From: Planctomycetota bacterium
GTDB taxonomy: Bacteria > Planctomycetota > Phycisphaerae > Sedimentisphaerales > Anaerobacaceae
NCBI GenBank assembly: GCA_022567055.1
Contig: JADFHU010000327.1
Span: forward strand, 1-6,535
Reading direction: 5' to 3'
DNA length: 6,535 nucleotides
Below the pieces are notes generated by a model. That model searched no databases and had not been told where the DNA came from. It saw only the letters and a list, made by a program, of their open reading frames with translations. Position numbers and translations under genes: made by a program. The first letter of the stretch is position 1. Every line of letters begins with the position of its first letter. Of the stretch, positions 1-6,396 are shown piece by piece.

Positions 1-239
1 TTTCGCGGCACTTGGAACAAAGCGGAAACATAGGTACAATCCCTGGAGCCGTAGGCTCAAGCGCTCCGCGAGCCGATAAAGCGGCATGTATGCAAGGCCT
101 GTTGCTCGTCCGACGGGCCCTTGACATCCAAAAGTCCACCATAAGCGTTTAGTCAACAGCAAAGAAAGGAACCAAATGAAGCTGGCAGTACAGTGGGTAG
201 TAACAAGGACTGACAGAAGCACCTTGAAAGGAAGATTCG
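1..239. other. Upstream non-coding region with two small hairpins
   Basis: No convincing gene is seen here. Two short inverted repeats lie close together: GAGCC-GTA-GGCTC at 46-58 and GCTC-CGC-GAGC at 63-73. They could form adjacent small hairpins in RNA, but no U-run follows, so they do not look like an intrinsic terminator. I do not recognise a known riboswitch core. A perfect TTGACA hexamer occurs at 121-126, but nothing resembling TATAAT lies 16-18 bases downstream, so I do not call a promoter. A frame open from base 3 to a TAG at 150-152 gives 49 codons with no recognisable protein and no start seen in the window. It could be the tail of a gene cut by the window edge, or chance. Confidence 0.4.
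228..234 (+). promoter_or_regulatory. Ribosome binding site of the methyltransferase gene
   Basis: The purine run AAGGAAG ends five bases before the ATG at 240. It supports that ATG as the start of the homocysteine S-methyltransferase-family gene. Confidence 0.6.
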
Positions 240-1145
240 ATGGGAAACACCTGGAAAGAAACGCTTGATGCTGGGGATGTGCTGCTTATTGATGGTGGCA
301 TGGGCACTGAATTGCAGCGGCGTGGCGTGCCGATGAATTTGGAATCTTGGAGCGGGACGGCGGCGCGGTTGCATGCGGACACGGTGCAGAAAGTGCACGA
401 AGATTACATTCGGGCAGGTGCGCAGGTCATCATTACGAATACTTTTGGGTCTAACCGAATGATGTTGGAAGGTGCGGGCGTGGGTGATGAGGTAGTTCAA
501 ATCAATCAGCAGGCAGTCCAATCGGCGTTGCGGGCCCGGGAGAGCTCAGGCGATGAGCGCATCACTGTGGCTGGTTCTATTTCGCCCTCGCCGGCTAAGT
601 TTGACTGGACGGCGTACCCGGCGAGAAATGTTGAGATGGACGCGTATCGTGAACTTGCCGATATTCTATATGAGGGTGGCGTCGATATCATTGTGCTTGA
701 AACGATGATGGATGATGTGCATTCTCCTCTGGCGATGGAGGCTGCGTTGGAAACGGGTTTACCGGTGTGGCTTGGTGTGAGTTGTAGCGAGCATCCAGAC
801 AGCGGGGAGGTTGTAAGTTTTTCCCGTCAGGAGATAAGCTTTGATGTGCCACTGGACGCGCTCATTCCGATGGGTCCGGCAATGGTCAACATCATGCACA
901 GCGAAATTCATACGATACCGCGCGCGATCGAGATGGTGCGGGCTCGTTGGAAGGGTCACCTTGGGGTGTATCCGGAGTCGGGTTATTTTGAGAAGCCGAA
1001 CTGGCAATTTGTCGATGTCATCTCTCCGGCGGGTCTGGTTGAAGAGGCGCGAGGGTGGCTGGATTCGGGAGTCAAAATGCTGGGCGGGTGTTGTGGAACG
1101 GGCCCGGAACACATCACGGCACTACGCGATGCTTTTCTTAGTTGA
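240..1145 (+). CDS. Homocysteine S-methyltransferase family protein
   Basis: This 301-residue protein is close to the usual length of a stand-alone homocysteine S-methyltransferase (MmuM/BHMT/MetH N-domain family). These cytoplasmic zinc-dependent TIM-barrel enzymes pass a methyl group from a donor such as S-methylmethionine or betaine to homocysteine, making methionine. The family marks are clear: DGGMGTEL at 18-25 on the first strand, TNTFG at 66-70, the LET strand end with Glu154, and the C-terminal GGCCG at 282-286, whose Cys284 and Cys285 are two of the three zinc ligands. The third ligand is normally the Cys of a V-N-C strand end. Here the matching segment reads VNIMHSE (216-222), with no cysteine; His220 is a possible substitute. 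The methyl donor therefore cannot be assigned, and the protein may be a divergent subgroup rather than a true MmuM or BHMT. The ATG at 240 has a good ribosome binding site. A dehydratase gene follows 212 bases downstream on the same strand. Confidence 0.9.
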   Translation: MGNTWKETLDAGDVLLIDGGMGTELQRRGVPMNLESWSGTAARLHADTVQKVHEDYIRAGAQVIITNTFGSNRMMLEGAGVGDEVVQINQQAVQSALRARESSGDERITVAGSISPSPAKFDWTAYPARNVEMDAYRELADILYEGGVDIIVLETMMDDVHSPLAMEAALETGLPVWLGVSCSEHPDSGEVVSFSRQEISFDVPLDALIPMGPAMVNIMHSEIHTIPRAIEMVRARWKGHLGVYPESGYFEKPNWQFVDVISPAGLVEEARGWLDSGVKMLGGCCGTGPEHITALRDAFLS

Positions 1146-1357
1146 TCCTGGACGCTTCGGAGAAATCCTGATACGGACAAGGATTGCCTGTCGGGCTTCG
1201 TTGAAGTTAATTTGTGTACCGTGGCGCAGCATAGCCGCAAGCAACGATGGTTTGTCATTTCACTCGGCGAAGCGGTGCTTGTTTGGTGTATGGGAGGTAT
1301 GGGGGACAAGACAAACTATGCCATTCACGCTGAAGATTCGTACACCTATGGAGAAGA
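1146..1357. other. Intergenic spacer between methyltransferase and dehydratase
   Basis: These 212 bases hold no gene I can support. One inverted repeat is present: AATCCT at 1164-1169 and AGGATT at 1180-1185, with a ten-base loop, 18 bases after the methyltransferase stop codon. It is short, AT-rich and has no U-run, so it is a weak terminator candidate at best. No clear promoter was recognised for the dehydratase. Confidence 0.4.
1350..1356 (+). promoter_or_regulatory. Ribosome binding site of the dehydratase gene
   Basis: GGAGAAG lies just before two consecutive ATG codons (1358 and 1361). The gap is one base from the end of the run to the first ATG and four bases to the second. Measured from the GGAG core the gaps are four and seven, so the second ATG is slightly better placed. 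Confidence 0.55.
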
Positions 1358-2308
1358 ATGATGAGGCCTGAGTTTCTGCATATTGAAACGCCGCTGATCG
1401 AATCAGTGCCTCTTTCTGCAGGTGTCCAGGGTAATGTCTGGTTGAAGATGGAAGCCTTGCAGCCTTCAGGTTCGTTCAAGTTGCGGGGGATAGGATACGC
1501 CTGCCAGGAATACTTACGCGAAGGAGCAAAGAGGTTCATTAGTTCTTCTGGCGGGAACGCAGGAATAGCTGTCGCGTATGCCGGCAGGAAGCTCGGTATG
1601 CCCGTTATCGTTGTCGTACCGGAGACTACGTCGCAGCAGGCCCTCGAGGTGCTTCGCCAGGAAGAGGCGCAAGTCAAGATTCACGGCAGAATATGGCAAG
1701 AGGCGCACACGTATGCTGTCCAGTTGTCTGAGGAGAGTAATGCCGTCTACCTACACCCCTTCGATAATCCTCTAATCTGGACGGGACACGCAACGCTTAT
1801 AGACGAAGTCAGGCAATCCGGCATCGTGCCTGATGTGGTTGTGTTATCCGTTGGCGGGGGTGGCTTATTGTGTGGGATCATCGAAGGTCTCCGTAGAAAC
1901 GATATGGCCCATGTGCCCATTCTCGCCGTCGAAACCGAAGGAGCCGATTCGTTAGCTGCGTCGTTGAGGGCGGGGCAGCACGTTGAAATCGAGGACATCA
2001 AGAGCATCGCCACCTCGTTAGGCGCAAAGAAAGTGGCGAGCGCTGCGTATGAATGGTGCTACCGCCATGAAGTGGCAAGCCATGTCGTTTCTGATCGAGA
2101 AGCGGTCACTGCGTGCCTTCGATTCTCTCAAGACCACCGTCTGCTCGTCGAACCTGCGTGCGGGGCCTCCCTGGCTGCTCTATATGAAGAGGCAGACTTT
2201 CTGTCGGGCAAACAGAACATCTTGGCCATAGTATGCGGTGGCGTCGGTGTGACAATTTCCCAGCTCGAACAATGGGAGAGAGCTTTGAATGACAAGTCAC
2301 TCGGGTAA
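1358..2308 (+). CDS. PLP-dependent L-serine/threonine dehydratase, SDS-like
   Basis: This 316-residue protein belongs to the fold-type II PLP enzymes. It is expected to deaminate L-serine to pyruvate and/or L-threonine to 2-oxobutyrate in the cytoplasm. The Schiff-base lysine is Lys41 in PSGSFKLRG (36-44). The substrate/cofactor loop SSSGGNAG is at 62-69, the phosphate-binding glycine loop VGGGGL at 165-170, and CGG at 293-295 is near the pyridine-nitrogen end of the site. The segments TSLGAK (219-224), VVSDREAV (243-250) and EPACGA (265-270) resemble the catabolic serine dehydratase (SDS) of animals. There is no C-terminal ACT-like domain as in biosynthetic threonine deaminase IlvA, and the length fits SDS-type enzymes. 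The start could be either of two adjacent ATGs, a difference of one residue. The neighbouring methyltransferase-family gene points to sulfur or one-carbon amino-acid metabolism, but a functional link is inference. Serine versus threonine preference cannot be read from the sequence. Confidence 0.88.
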   Translation: MMRPEFLHIETPLIESVPLSAGVQGNVWLKMEALQPSGSFKLRGIGYACQEYLREGAKRFISSSGGNAGIAVAYAGRKLGMPVIVVVPETTSQQALEVLRQEEAQVKIHGRIWQEAHTYAVQLSEESNAVYLHPFDNPLIWTGHATLIDEVRQSGIVPDVVVLSVGGGGLLCGIIEGLRRNDMAHVPILAVETEGADSLAASLRAGQHVEIEDIKSIATSLGAKKVASAAYEWCYRHEVASHVVSDREAVTACLRFSQDHRLLVEPACGASLAALYEEADFLSGKQNILAIVCGGVGVTISQLEQWERALNDKSLG

Positions 2309-2481
2309 TGGGCTATCACGCATAGACACAAAGAAAGGGAACAAAGGGTAATGCGAATTCCTGTCCCTCCTGTACTGGTCCAGCGAGTTTCGGGGCGCGG
2401 CGGAGGCTTGGCGGGCGGGCAGGGTCTGTACTCCCTACCGTCGAATGTGGTTTACGACGGTTTAGGCGGGCTCAAGCTTCT

Positions 2482-2494
2482 CCCCCGGAGGGGG
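2482..2494. repeat. GC-rich hairpin CCCCC-GGA-GGGGG
   Basis: Five C and five G separated by GGA make a perfect short stem. No T-run follows on either strand, so it is not a standard intrinsic terminator. It lies about 175 bases after the dehydratase stop codon. It resembles in composition, but not in exact sequence, the GC-rich palindromic block downstream of istB. Confidence 0.35.
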
Positions 2495-2586
2495 TAGATA
2501 CCGACTTGCGAATCTGGGGTTGATTCTGTCGCGCCAAAAATATGGGGTCATCCTTCCTACCCGCTGGAGTCCCCTTCCCCAAGTTG

Positions 2587-2615
2587 TTGACCTAATCCCA
2601 AGTGTCGAATAGACT
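2587..2615 (+). promoter_or_regulatory. Possible sigma70-type promoter
   Basis: TTGACC (2587-2592; 5 of 6 to consensus) is followed after exactly 17 bases by TAGACT (2610-2615; 4 of 6). It points toward the ISL3 transposase, whose start is about 190 bases downstream and across the element's probable left end. It may be a chance match, or a host promoter whose original target was displaced by the insertions. Confidence 0.25.
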
Positions 2616-2688
2616 TTCCTGCATGCCAACAGCAGGCGGTGATAGAAGCACCGAATTTGGTAAAATTATTGGCATCGAAAGAAGAAAA

Positions 2689-2698
2689 TTAAAAAGTA
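2689..2698 (+). repeat. Direct repeat TTAAAAAGTA, left copy (candidate ISL3 target duplication)
   Basis: This ten-base string is repeated exactly at 4019-4028, on the other side of the ISL3 transposase gene. ISL3 elements usually produce 8-base target duplications, so a repeat of this kind is expected. However, it lies in A-rich DNA, and the expected terminal inverted repeats do not directly abut it, so it may be chance. Confidence 0.4.
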
Positions 2699-4018
2699 AA
2701 AGGGCTCATCGTTTTATAATGTGATACAAATTGGGTCAAATAGGGTGGAGAAGGACAGCCGTAGCGGCCGATAATATCTATGGCAAGGATAAGGCATAGA
2801 GCTTATGGCGGTTCGCGAATTAACGGACATCTTGAATCTTTCGCATGTTCAAGTAACGGGGTATGACAAGGGACCGAATCGAATAGAAGTATTCCTTGAG
2901 CATGAGAAGAAAACAGCAAGGTGCCCCGCTTGCGGGGTCCGGTCTTCGCGCAAGCATTCTGAGAAGGCCATTGAAGTAAGAGATCTTTCGTGTTTTGGCC
3001 GGGACGTCTACTTGGTCCTGCCTCGGCGGCGGTTCAAGTGCCGCGTTTGTGGCAAGCCATTCGCGGAGCGTCTTTCTTTCGTTGAATTTGGCATGCGCTT
3101 CACCAAGCGATATGAGCAGTACATCTATGACCAATGTATAGAAAGAAGCCACGCTGCCGTCGCGAAACACGAAGGTGTTTCGGATACCGTTGTTCGCAAG
3201 ATCTATGATTCTTATGCCGTGGCTTGTGTAGACCCGCAGGGTAGGCCAAAGGCGATCCGCGTTCTGGGCATAGATGAGATTTCGATGCGTAAGGGGCACC
3301 GTGATTTCGTCTGTGTGATCACGGATATTGACCGCCGGCGTGTGATCGAAGTTCTTGATGATCGGCTGAAAGAGACGCTTGTAGCGTACTTTGAGGCACT
3401 TCCGCGTTCGGTTCGTAACTCGATTAAGTATGTTTCCATAGACATGTGGGAAGGCTATTACCAAGCCGTGACCGAAGCACTTCCAAAACGCGTAAAGGTT
3501 GTGGTAGATCGTTTTCACGTCATGAAAAACCTAAATGACGCCCTTACAAAATGTCGCCGAGAAATCCAGCGAACCATGAGCAAGGAAGACCGGGACGAGT
3601 TGAAAGGGCTTCGTTGGATTCTGGTTAAGAATCAGGACAATCTTGATAAAGAGGAGAAGGCGAAGTTGAAACAGATGTACATGAAGTGTCCTGAGCTGAA
3701 GACATGCCATAAGCTGAAAGAAGACTTTCGTAGCATTTTCGAAACAGAGACAAGCCGGGTCAAGGCCAAGGCGAAACTTCAAGCTTGGAAGAGAAGGGTA
3801 CGAAAAACCGGGCTCAAGAGTCTGGAACCATTTCTGACGACACTCGACAATTGGGAGCAATGGATACTGAACTACTTCAGTTCGGGAAAGATAACGAATG
3901 GTGCAGTAGAAGGTATCAACAACAAGCTCAAACTTATCAAGCGTAGAGCCTACGGTTACCGTAATAATGGCAACTTTCGTCAGCGTGTCCTCGTTGAATG
4001 TGGAGGCCAAGAATGACT
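2699..4018 (+). mobile_element. ISL3-family insertion sequence
   Basis: The element carries one intact ISL3-type transposase. If the TTAAAAAGTA repeats are the target duplication, the element is about 1,320 bp, at the small end of this family. The left end includes GGCTCATCG at 2703-2711, and ISL3 ends commonly begin with GGCTC-like bases. The complement of the right end reads AGTCATTCTTGG, which shares TCAT and a later TT with the left end but is a poor overall match. A second, weaker possibility is a right end at CGATGA (4034-4039), matching TCATCG of the left end and running into the IS21 element. The boundaries are therefore approximate; the family assignment rests on the protein. Confidence 0.65.
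2805..4016 (+). CDS. ISL3-family transposase (DDE)
   Basis: This 403-residue protein catalyses cut-and-join of its own element's DNA. At the N-terminus is a zinc ribbon with Cys40-x2-Cys43 and Cys79-x2-Cys82 (CPACG and CRVCG), the usual ISL3 DNA-binding module. A helical DNA-binding segment follows at about 100-140, where AVAKHEGVSDTVVRKIYDSY (118-137) looks like a helix-turn-helix. The catalytic domain has Asp157 in LGIDEIS, Asp213 in VSIDMW, the family's VDRFHVMK (234-241), and Glu369 in TNGAVEGINNKLK, with a Lys/Glu-rich helical insertion at about 250-335. The C-terminus (YGYRNNGNFRQRVL, 383-396) is the normal family end, so the gene looks complete. The ribosome binding site is weak (AAGG at 2791-2794). 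A perfect TATAAT lies at 2715-2720 near the left end, but no good -35 hexamer is seen above it. All catalytic residues are present, so it could be active. Confidence 0.93.
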   Translation: MAVRELTDILNLSHVQVTGYDKGPNRIEVFLEHEKKTARCPACGVRSSRKHSEKAIEVRDLSCFGRDVYLVLPRRRFKCRVCGKPFAERLSFVEFGMRFTKRYEQYIYDQCIERSHAAVAKHEGVSDTVVRKIYDSYAVACVDPQGRPKAIRVLGIDEISMRKGHRDFVCVITDIDRRRVIEVLDDRLKETLVAYFEALPRSVRNSIKYVSIDMWEGYYQAVTEALPKRVKVVVDRFHVMKNLNDALTKCRREIQRTMSKEDRDELKGLRWILVKNQDNLDKEEKAKLKQMYMKCPELKTCHKLKEDFRSIFETETSRVKAKAKLQAWKRRVRKTGLKSLEPFLTTLDNWEQWILNYFSSGKITNGAVEGINNKLKLIKRRAYGYRNNGNFRQRVLVECGGQE

Positions 4019-4028
4019 TTAAAAAGTA
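4019..4028 (+). repeat. Direct repeat TTAAAAAGTA, right copy
   Basis: Exact copy of 2689-2698, beginning two bases after the ISL3 transposase stop codon. It is the right-hand candidate target duplication. Only seven bases (4029-4035) separate it from the IS21 left end. Confidence 0.4.
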
Positions 4029-4035
4029 CCTCCGA

Positions 4036-4086
4036 TGATCAGCGACAATTATTTTTACCGTTCAACGACAATTGGAATTACCGGTT
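4036..4086 (+). repeat. IS21 left terminal inverted repeat (two tandem motifs)
   Basis: It begins TGATCAGCGACAATT and ends GGAATTACCGGTT. Aligned with the complement of the right end it matches at 41 of 51 columns, with one single-base gap. It contains two copies of the same motif: CAGCGACAATT from 4040 and CAACGACAATT from 4063. The copies are 23 bases apart, about two helical turns, each followed by a T-rich stretch and TTACCG. Tandem repeats of this kind at IS21 ends are known binding sites for the IstA transposase. Confidence 0.85.
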
Positions 4087-4088
4087 GA

Positions 4089-4105
4089 GGTAATGTTGTC
4101 GACTG
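4089..4105 (-). repeat. Degenerate inverted copy of the IS21 end motif
   Basis: The complement reads CAGTCGACAACATTACC, which resembles the end motif (CAGCGACAA...TTACC) with one inserted base and a shorter middle. It lies directly inside the left inverted repeat and 40 bases before the preferred istA start, so it could be a third transposase contact or an operator over the istA promoter region. The match is imperfect. Confidence 0.35.
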
Positions 4106-4132
4106 CTTGATATCGGACTTGTGTTTAAACAT

Positions 4133-4138
4133 AAGGGG
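4133..4138 (+). promoter_or_regulatory. Ribosome binding site that decides the istA start
   Basis: AAGGGG lies six bases before GTG 4145. The longer alternative start, GTG 4121, has no comparable purine run in front of it, and it would place this site inside the coding sequence. Confidence 0.55.
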
Positions 4139-4144
4139 TATCAA

Positions 4145-5620
4145 GTGGTCACAGATGAACAGGTGAGAATGCTTATGACGTTGATCAACAAAGAGAAGAC
4201 ACTGGCCCTCGCTGCTGCCAAAGCGGGCATGACTGAGAAGACCGCCAGGAAGTATAGAGACCTGGAGCAACTGCCTAGTGAAGTCGCTGAACCTCACACA
4301 TGGCGGACACGAAAGGATCCATTTGGAGACGACTGGCCTTGGGTCAGGGCTCAGTTAGAGATCAATCCCGGCTTGGAGGCCAAGACTTTGTTTGAAGCCA
4401 TGCAACGGGACTTCCCGGGCAAGTACCAGGATGGACAGCTCAGGACACTACAACGACGGGTTAAGATCTGGAGGGCCACGGAGGGACCTGCCCAAGAGGT
4501 CTTCTTTCCGCAAGTCCATCACCCTGGAATCCTGGGCGAGTCCGATTTTACCCATATGAATTGTCTAGGCGTGATGATTGCGGGGATCCCATTCGATCAC
4601 ATGATCTATCATTTTGTGTTGACCTATTCGAACTGGGAAACAGGGACGATTTGTTTCTCAGAGAGCTTTGGCAGTCTCAGTGAAGGCCTCCAGAACGCCC
4701 TGTGGCAATTGGGGGGTGTTCCCAAGCAACACCGAACAGACCGTCTTTCTGCGGCGGTCAATAAACCCAGTCATCCCGAGGAGTTTACTCAGCACTATCA
4801 GGCTCTGCAAAATTACTATGGCTTTGAGGGCTGCAAGATCCAAGCAAGATGTCCGAATGAAAATGGGGATGTCGAACAGAGTCACCATCGATTCAAACGG
4901 GCCTTAGATCAAGCATTAATGCTTCGAGGCTGCCGAGACTTTGCCACCTTAAACGACTATAAGATGTTTCTGCGACAACTGTTTGATCAACTCAATGCCG
5001 GCAGGACCAAACGCTTCGATGAGGAACGGCCTCTCTTGAAGTCTCTGCCTCAGACTCGGCTTGATGATAAACGCATATACAAAGTCCGTGTGAGTCGATC
5101 CAGTACCATCCATATCTTAAACAATACCTATTCCGTGCATAGCCGCCTTCTCAGGGAAAACGTTGAAGTACGGGTGGGTGCTGAGCATCTTGAAATCTGG
5201 TATGCCCAAAGACTGGTCGACCGCATGCCCAGACTCCATGGAGACGGCAAGCACCGGGTCCATTACCGCCATGTGATTGATTGGCTGGTTCGCAAGCCCG
5301 GAGCCTTCGAGAACTATCGCTACAGGAGCAGCATGTTCCCGACCAGTAACTTTCGCGTTGCCTATGATCAATTAGCAGCTCAACACAGCATCCGTCAGGC
5401 TTCCAAGGAATACTTACGGATACTCCACTTAGCGGCCACAGAGTCTGAGACTCACGTCAATCGTATTTTGATGTTCTTCTGGCATAATGATCAACCCATC
5501 CGCTACGAAACAGTCAAAGCGCAACTGGCATCGGTTCAGCAGCTACCTTCCGCCACGGAGGTGAAGGTGGATGCCATTGACCTGAGAGACTATGACGTTC
5601 TGCTGGAAAGGGTGGTGTGA
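4145..5620 (+). CDS. istA: IS21-family transposase IstA
   Basis: IstA is the DDE transposase that binds the element's ends and inserts it into new DNA together with IstB. From GTG 4145 it has 491 residues beginning VVTDEQVRML, which suits the family. A longer frame opens at GTG 4121 and adds eight residues, but lacks a ribosome binding site. Numbered from 4145, a helix-turn-helix lies at about 20-39 (LALAAAKAGMTEKTARKYRD). The integrase-core (rve) domain runs from about 125 to 250, with Asp134 in GESDFTH, Asp199 in HRTDRLSAAV and Glu244 in NENGDVEQSHH, so the catalytic triad is complete. A beta-rich C-terminal domain (about 309-358, with NTYSVHSRLL) and a helical tail follow. The stop codon overlaps the istB start at TGATG, so translation is probably coupled. 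No frameshift or truncation is seen. Confidence 0.93.
   Translation: MVTDEQVRMLMTLINKEKTLALAAAKAGMTEKTARKYRDLEQLPSEVAEPHTWRTRKDPFGDDWPWVRAQLEINPGLEAKTLFEAMQRDFPGKYQDGQLRTLQRRVKIWRATEGPAQEVFFPQVHHPGILGESDFTHMNCLGVMIAGIPFDHMIYHFVLTYSNWETGTICFSESFGSLSEGLQNALWQLGGVPKQHRTDRLSAAVNKPSHPEEFTQHYQALQNYYGFEGCKIQARCPNENGDVEQSHHRFKRALDQALMLRGCRDFATLNDYKMFLRQLFDQLNAGRTKRFDEERPLLKSLPQTRLDDKRIYKVRVSRSSTIHILNNTYSVHSRLLRENVEVRVGAEHLEIWYAQRLVDRMPRLHGDGKHRVHYRHVIDWLVRKPGAFENYRYRSSMFPTSNFRVAYDQLAAQHSIRQASKEYLRILHLAATESETHVNRILMFFWHNDQPIRYETVKAQLASVQQLPSATEVKVDAIDLRDYDVLLERVV
5605..5611 (+). promoter_or_regulatory. Ribosome binding site of istB inside the istA end
   Basis: GGAAAGG lies in the last codons of istA, eight bases before ATG 5620 and five before GTG 5617. 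It supports a start within the TGATG overlap. Confidence 0.6.
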
Positions 5621-6390
5621 TGGCACTGAACAAGAAACAGCACCGCCCTAGCCTGGATGATTTGCTGGCAGAGTTACGGCTAACCACCATACGGCAGCAT
5701 TATGAAGATCATGCTCAACAGGCCACTCAAGAGACACTCAGTTATCAAACCTATCTTCAAGGGCTTGTTGAATGTGAAATCGAGTGTCGTAGACAGAATC
5801 GGATTGGTCGCCTATTACGTCAATCGCGTCTGCCTTTAGAAAAGAGTCTGGAGACCTTCGATCTCACTCGTCTGCCGGCCAAAATGGTCCAACAGATAAG
5901 AAGCCTTCTTGACGGGCAATTCCTGGCTCGCACTGAAAACATCATAGCCTTTGGTAATCCCGGCAGTGGCAAAACGCATTTATTGTGTGCCATTGGCCAA
6001 GCACTCGTCCAGCAAGGCCACAAAGTGTACTTCAGCACATGCAGTCTGTTAGTCCAAGAATTACTTCGATCCAAACGGGATCTATCGCTCGATAAGATCC
6101 TCAAGAAGTTCTCGAAGTATGACGCGTTGATCGTAGATGACATAGGCTATGTCCAGCAAAACCGGGAAGAGATGGAGGTCTTGTTTAGCTTATTGGCGTA
6201 TCGCTATGAACGCGGTAGTGTGCTGATCAGTAGCAATCTGCCGTTCTCGCAATGGGAATCCATCTTCAAAGATCCCATGACCACAGCAGCAGCCATAGAC
6301 CGTCTTGTTCACCACAGTGTGATCTTGGAATTGAACCTCAAAAGCTATCGCATGGAAGCAGCCCAGAAAAGCCAGAGAAAGGTCCGATAA
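5620..6390 (+). CDS. istB: IS21-family helper ATPase IstB
   Basis: IstB is the AAA+ ATPase, related to DnaC, that assembles on target DNA and recruits and activates IstA. It has 256 residues from ATG 5620, close to the usual 240-260; GTG 5617 would add one residue. Numbered from ATG 5620, the N-terminal helical region (about 10-90) contains the family's L-x-LTTIRQHYE type segment. Walker A is GNPGSGKT at 112-119 with Lys118. Walker B is LIVDD at 170-174. The sensor-1 segment is LISSNLPF (202-209, Asn206). The AAAIDRLVHH segment holds Arg228, probably the arginine finger, and the C-terminus SYRMEAA is family-typical. The ATG overlaps the istA stop by one base, so the two proteins are made from one message. 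The gene looks intact. Confidence 0.94.
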   Translation: MALNKKQHRPSLDDLLAELRLTTIRQHYEDHAQQATQETLSYQTYLQGLVECEIECRRQNRIGRLLRQSRLPLEKSLETFDLTRLPAKMVQQIRSLLDGQFLARTENIIAFGNPGSGKTHLLCAIGQALVQQGHKVYFSTCSLLVQELLRSKRDLSLDKILKKFSKYDALIVDDIGYVQQNREEMEVLFSLLAYRYERGSVLISSNLPFSQWESIFKDPMTTAAAIDRLVHHSVILELNLKSYRMEAAQKSQRKVR

Positions 6391-6396
6391 ATTTTC

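Larger units (their letters stand above)
2309..2698. other. Gene-poor region before the insertion sequences
   Basis: About 390 bases without a convincing gene. A 48-codon frame runs from ATG 2351 to TAG 2495-2497 with AAAGGG just upstream. Its product is rich in Gly, Leu and Arg and shows no known motif, so I leave it uncalled. The first part (2380-2500) is GC-rich; the last part (2655-2700) is strongly A-rich, and the composition changes just before the ISL3 element. A hairpin (2482-2494) and a possible promoter (2587-2615) are listed separately. I recognise no protein fragment here. Confidence 0.4.

Noticed and set aside
121..149. TTGACA hexamer as a promoter for the methyltransferase gene
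   Set aside because: The -35 hexamer is perfect, but the position 16-18 bases downstream reads AGCGTT or similar, with no acceptable -10.
1..239. Riboswitch (SAM, cobalamin or similar) ahead of the methyltransferase gene
   Set aside because: Such a control would be plausible for this gene, but the only structures seen are two short hairpins, and no conserved core of a known class was recognised.
841..1371. 176-codon + frame overlapping the methyltransferase 3' part and the spacer
   Set aside because: It is out of frame with the clear methyltransferase, is rich in Arg, Trp and Cys as expected from wrong-frame reading, and has no domain.
2482..2494. Intrinsic terminator of the dehydratase gene
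   Set aside because: The stem is good but no U-run follows, and it lies about 175 bases beyond the stop codon.
2820..3518. Long open frame (232 codons) on the - strand opposite the ISL3 transposase
   Set aside because: It lies wholly over a well-supported gene with intact catalytic residues on the + strand, and its translation shows no recognisable domain. It is a shadow frame.
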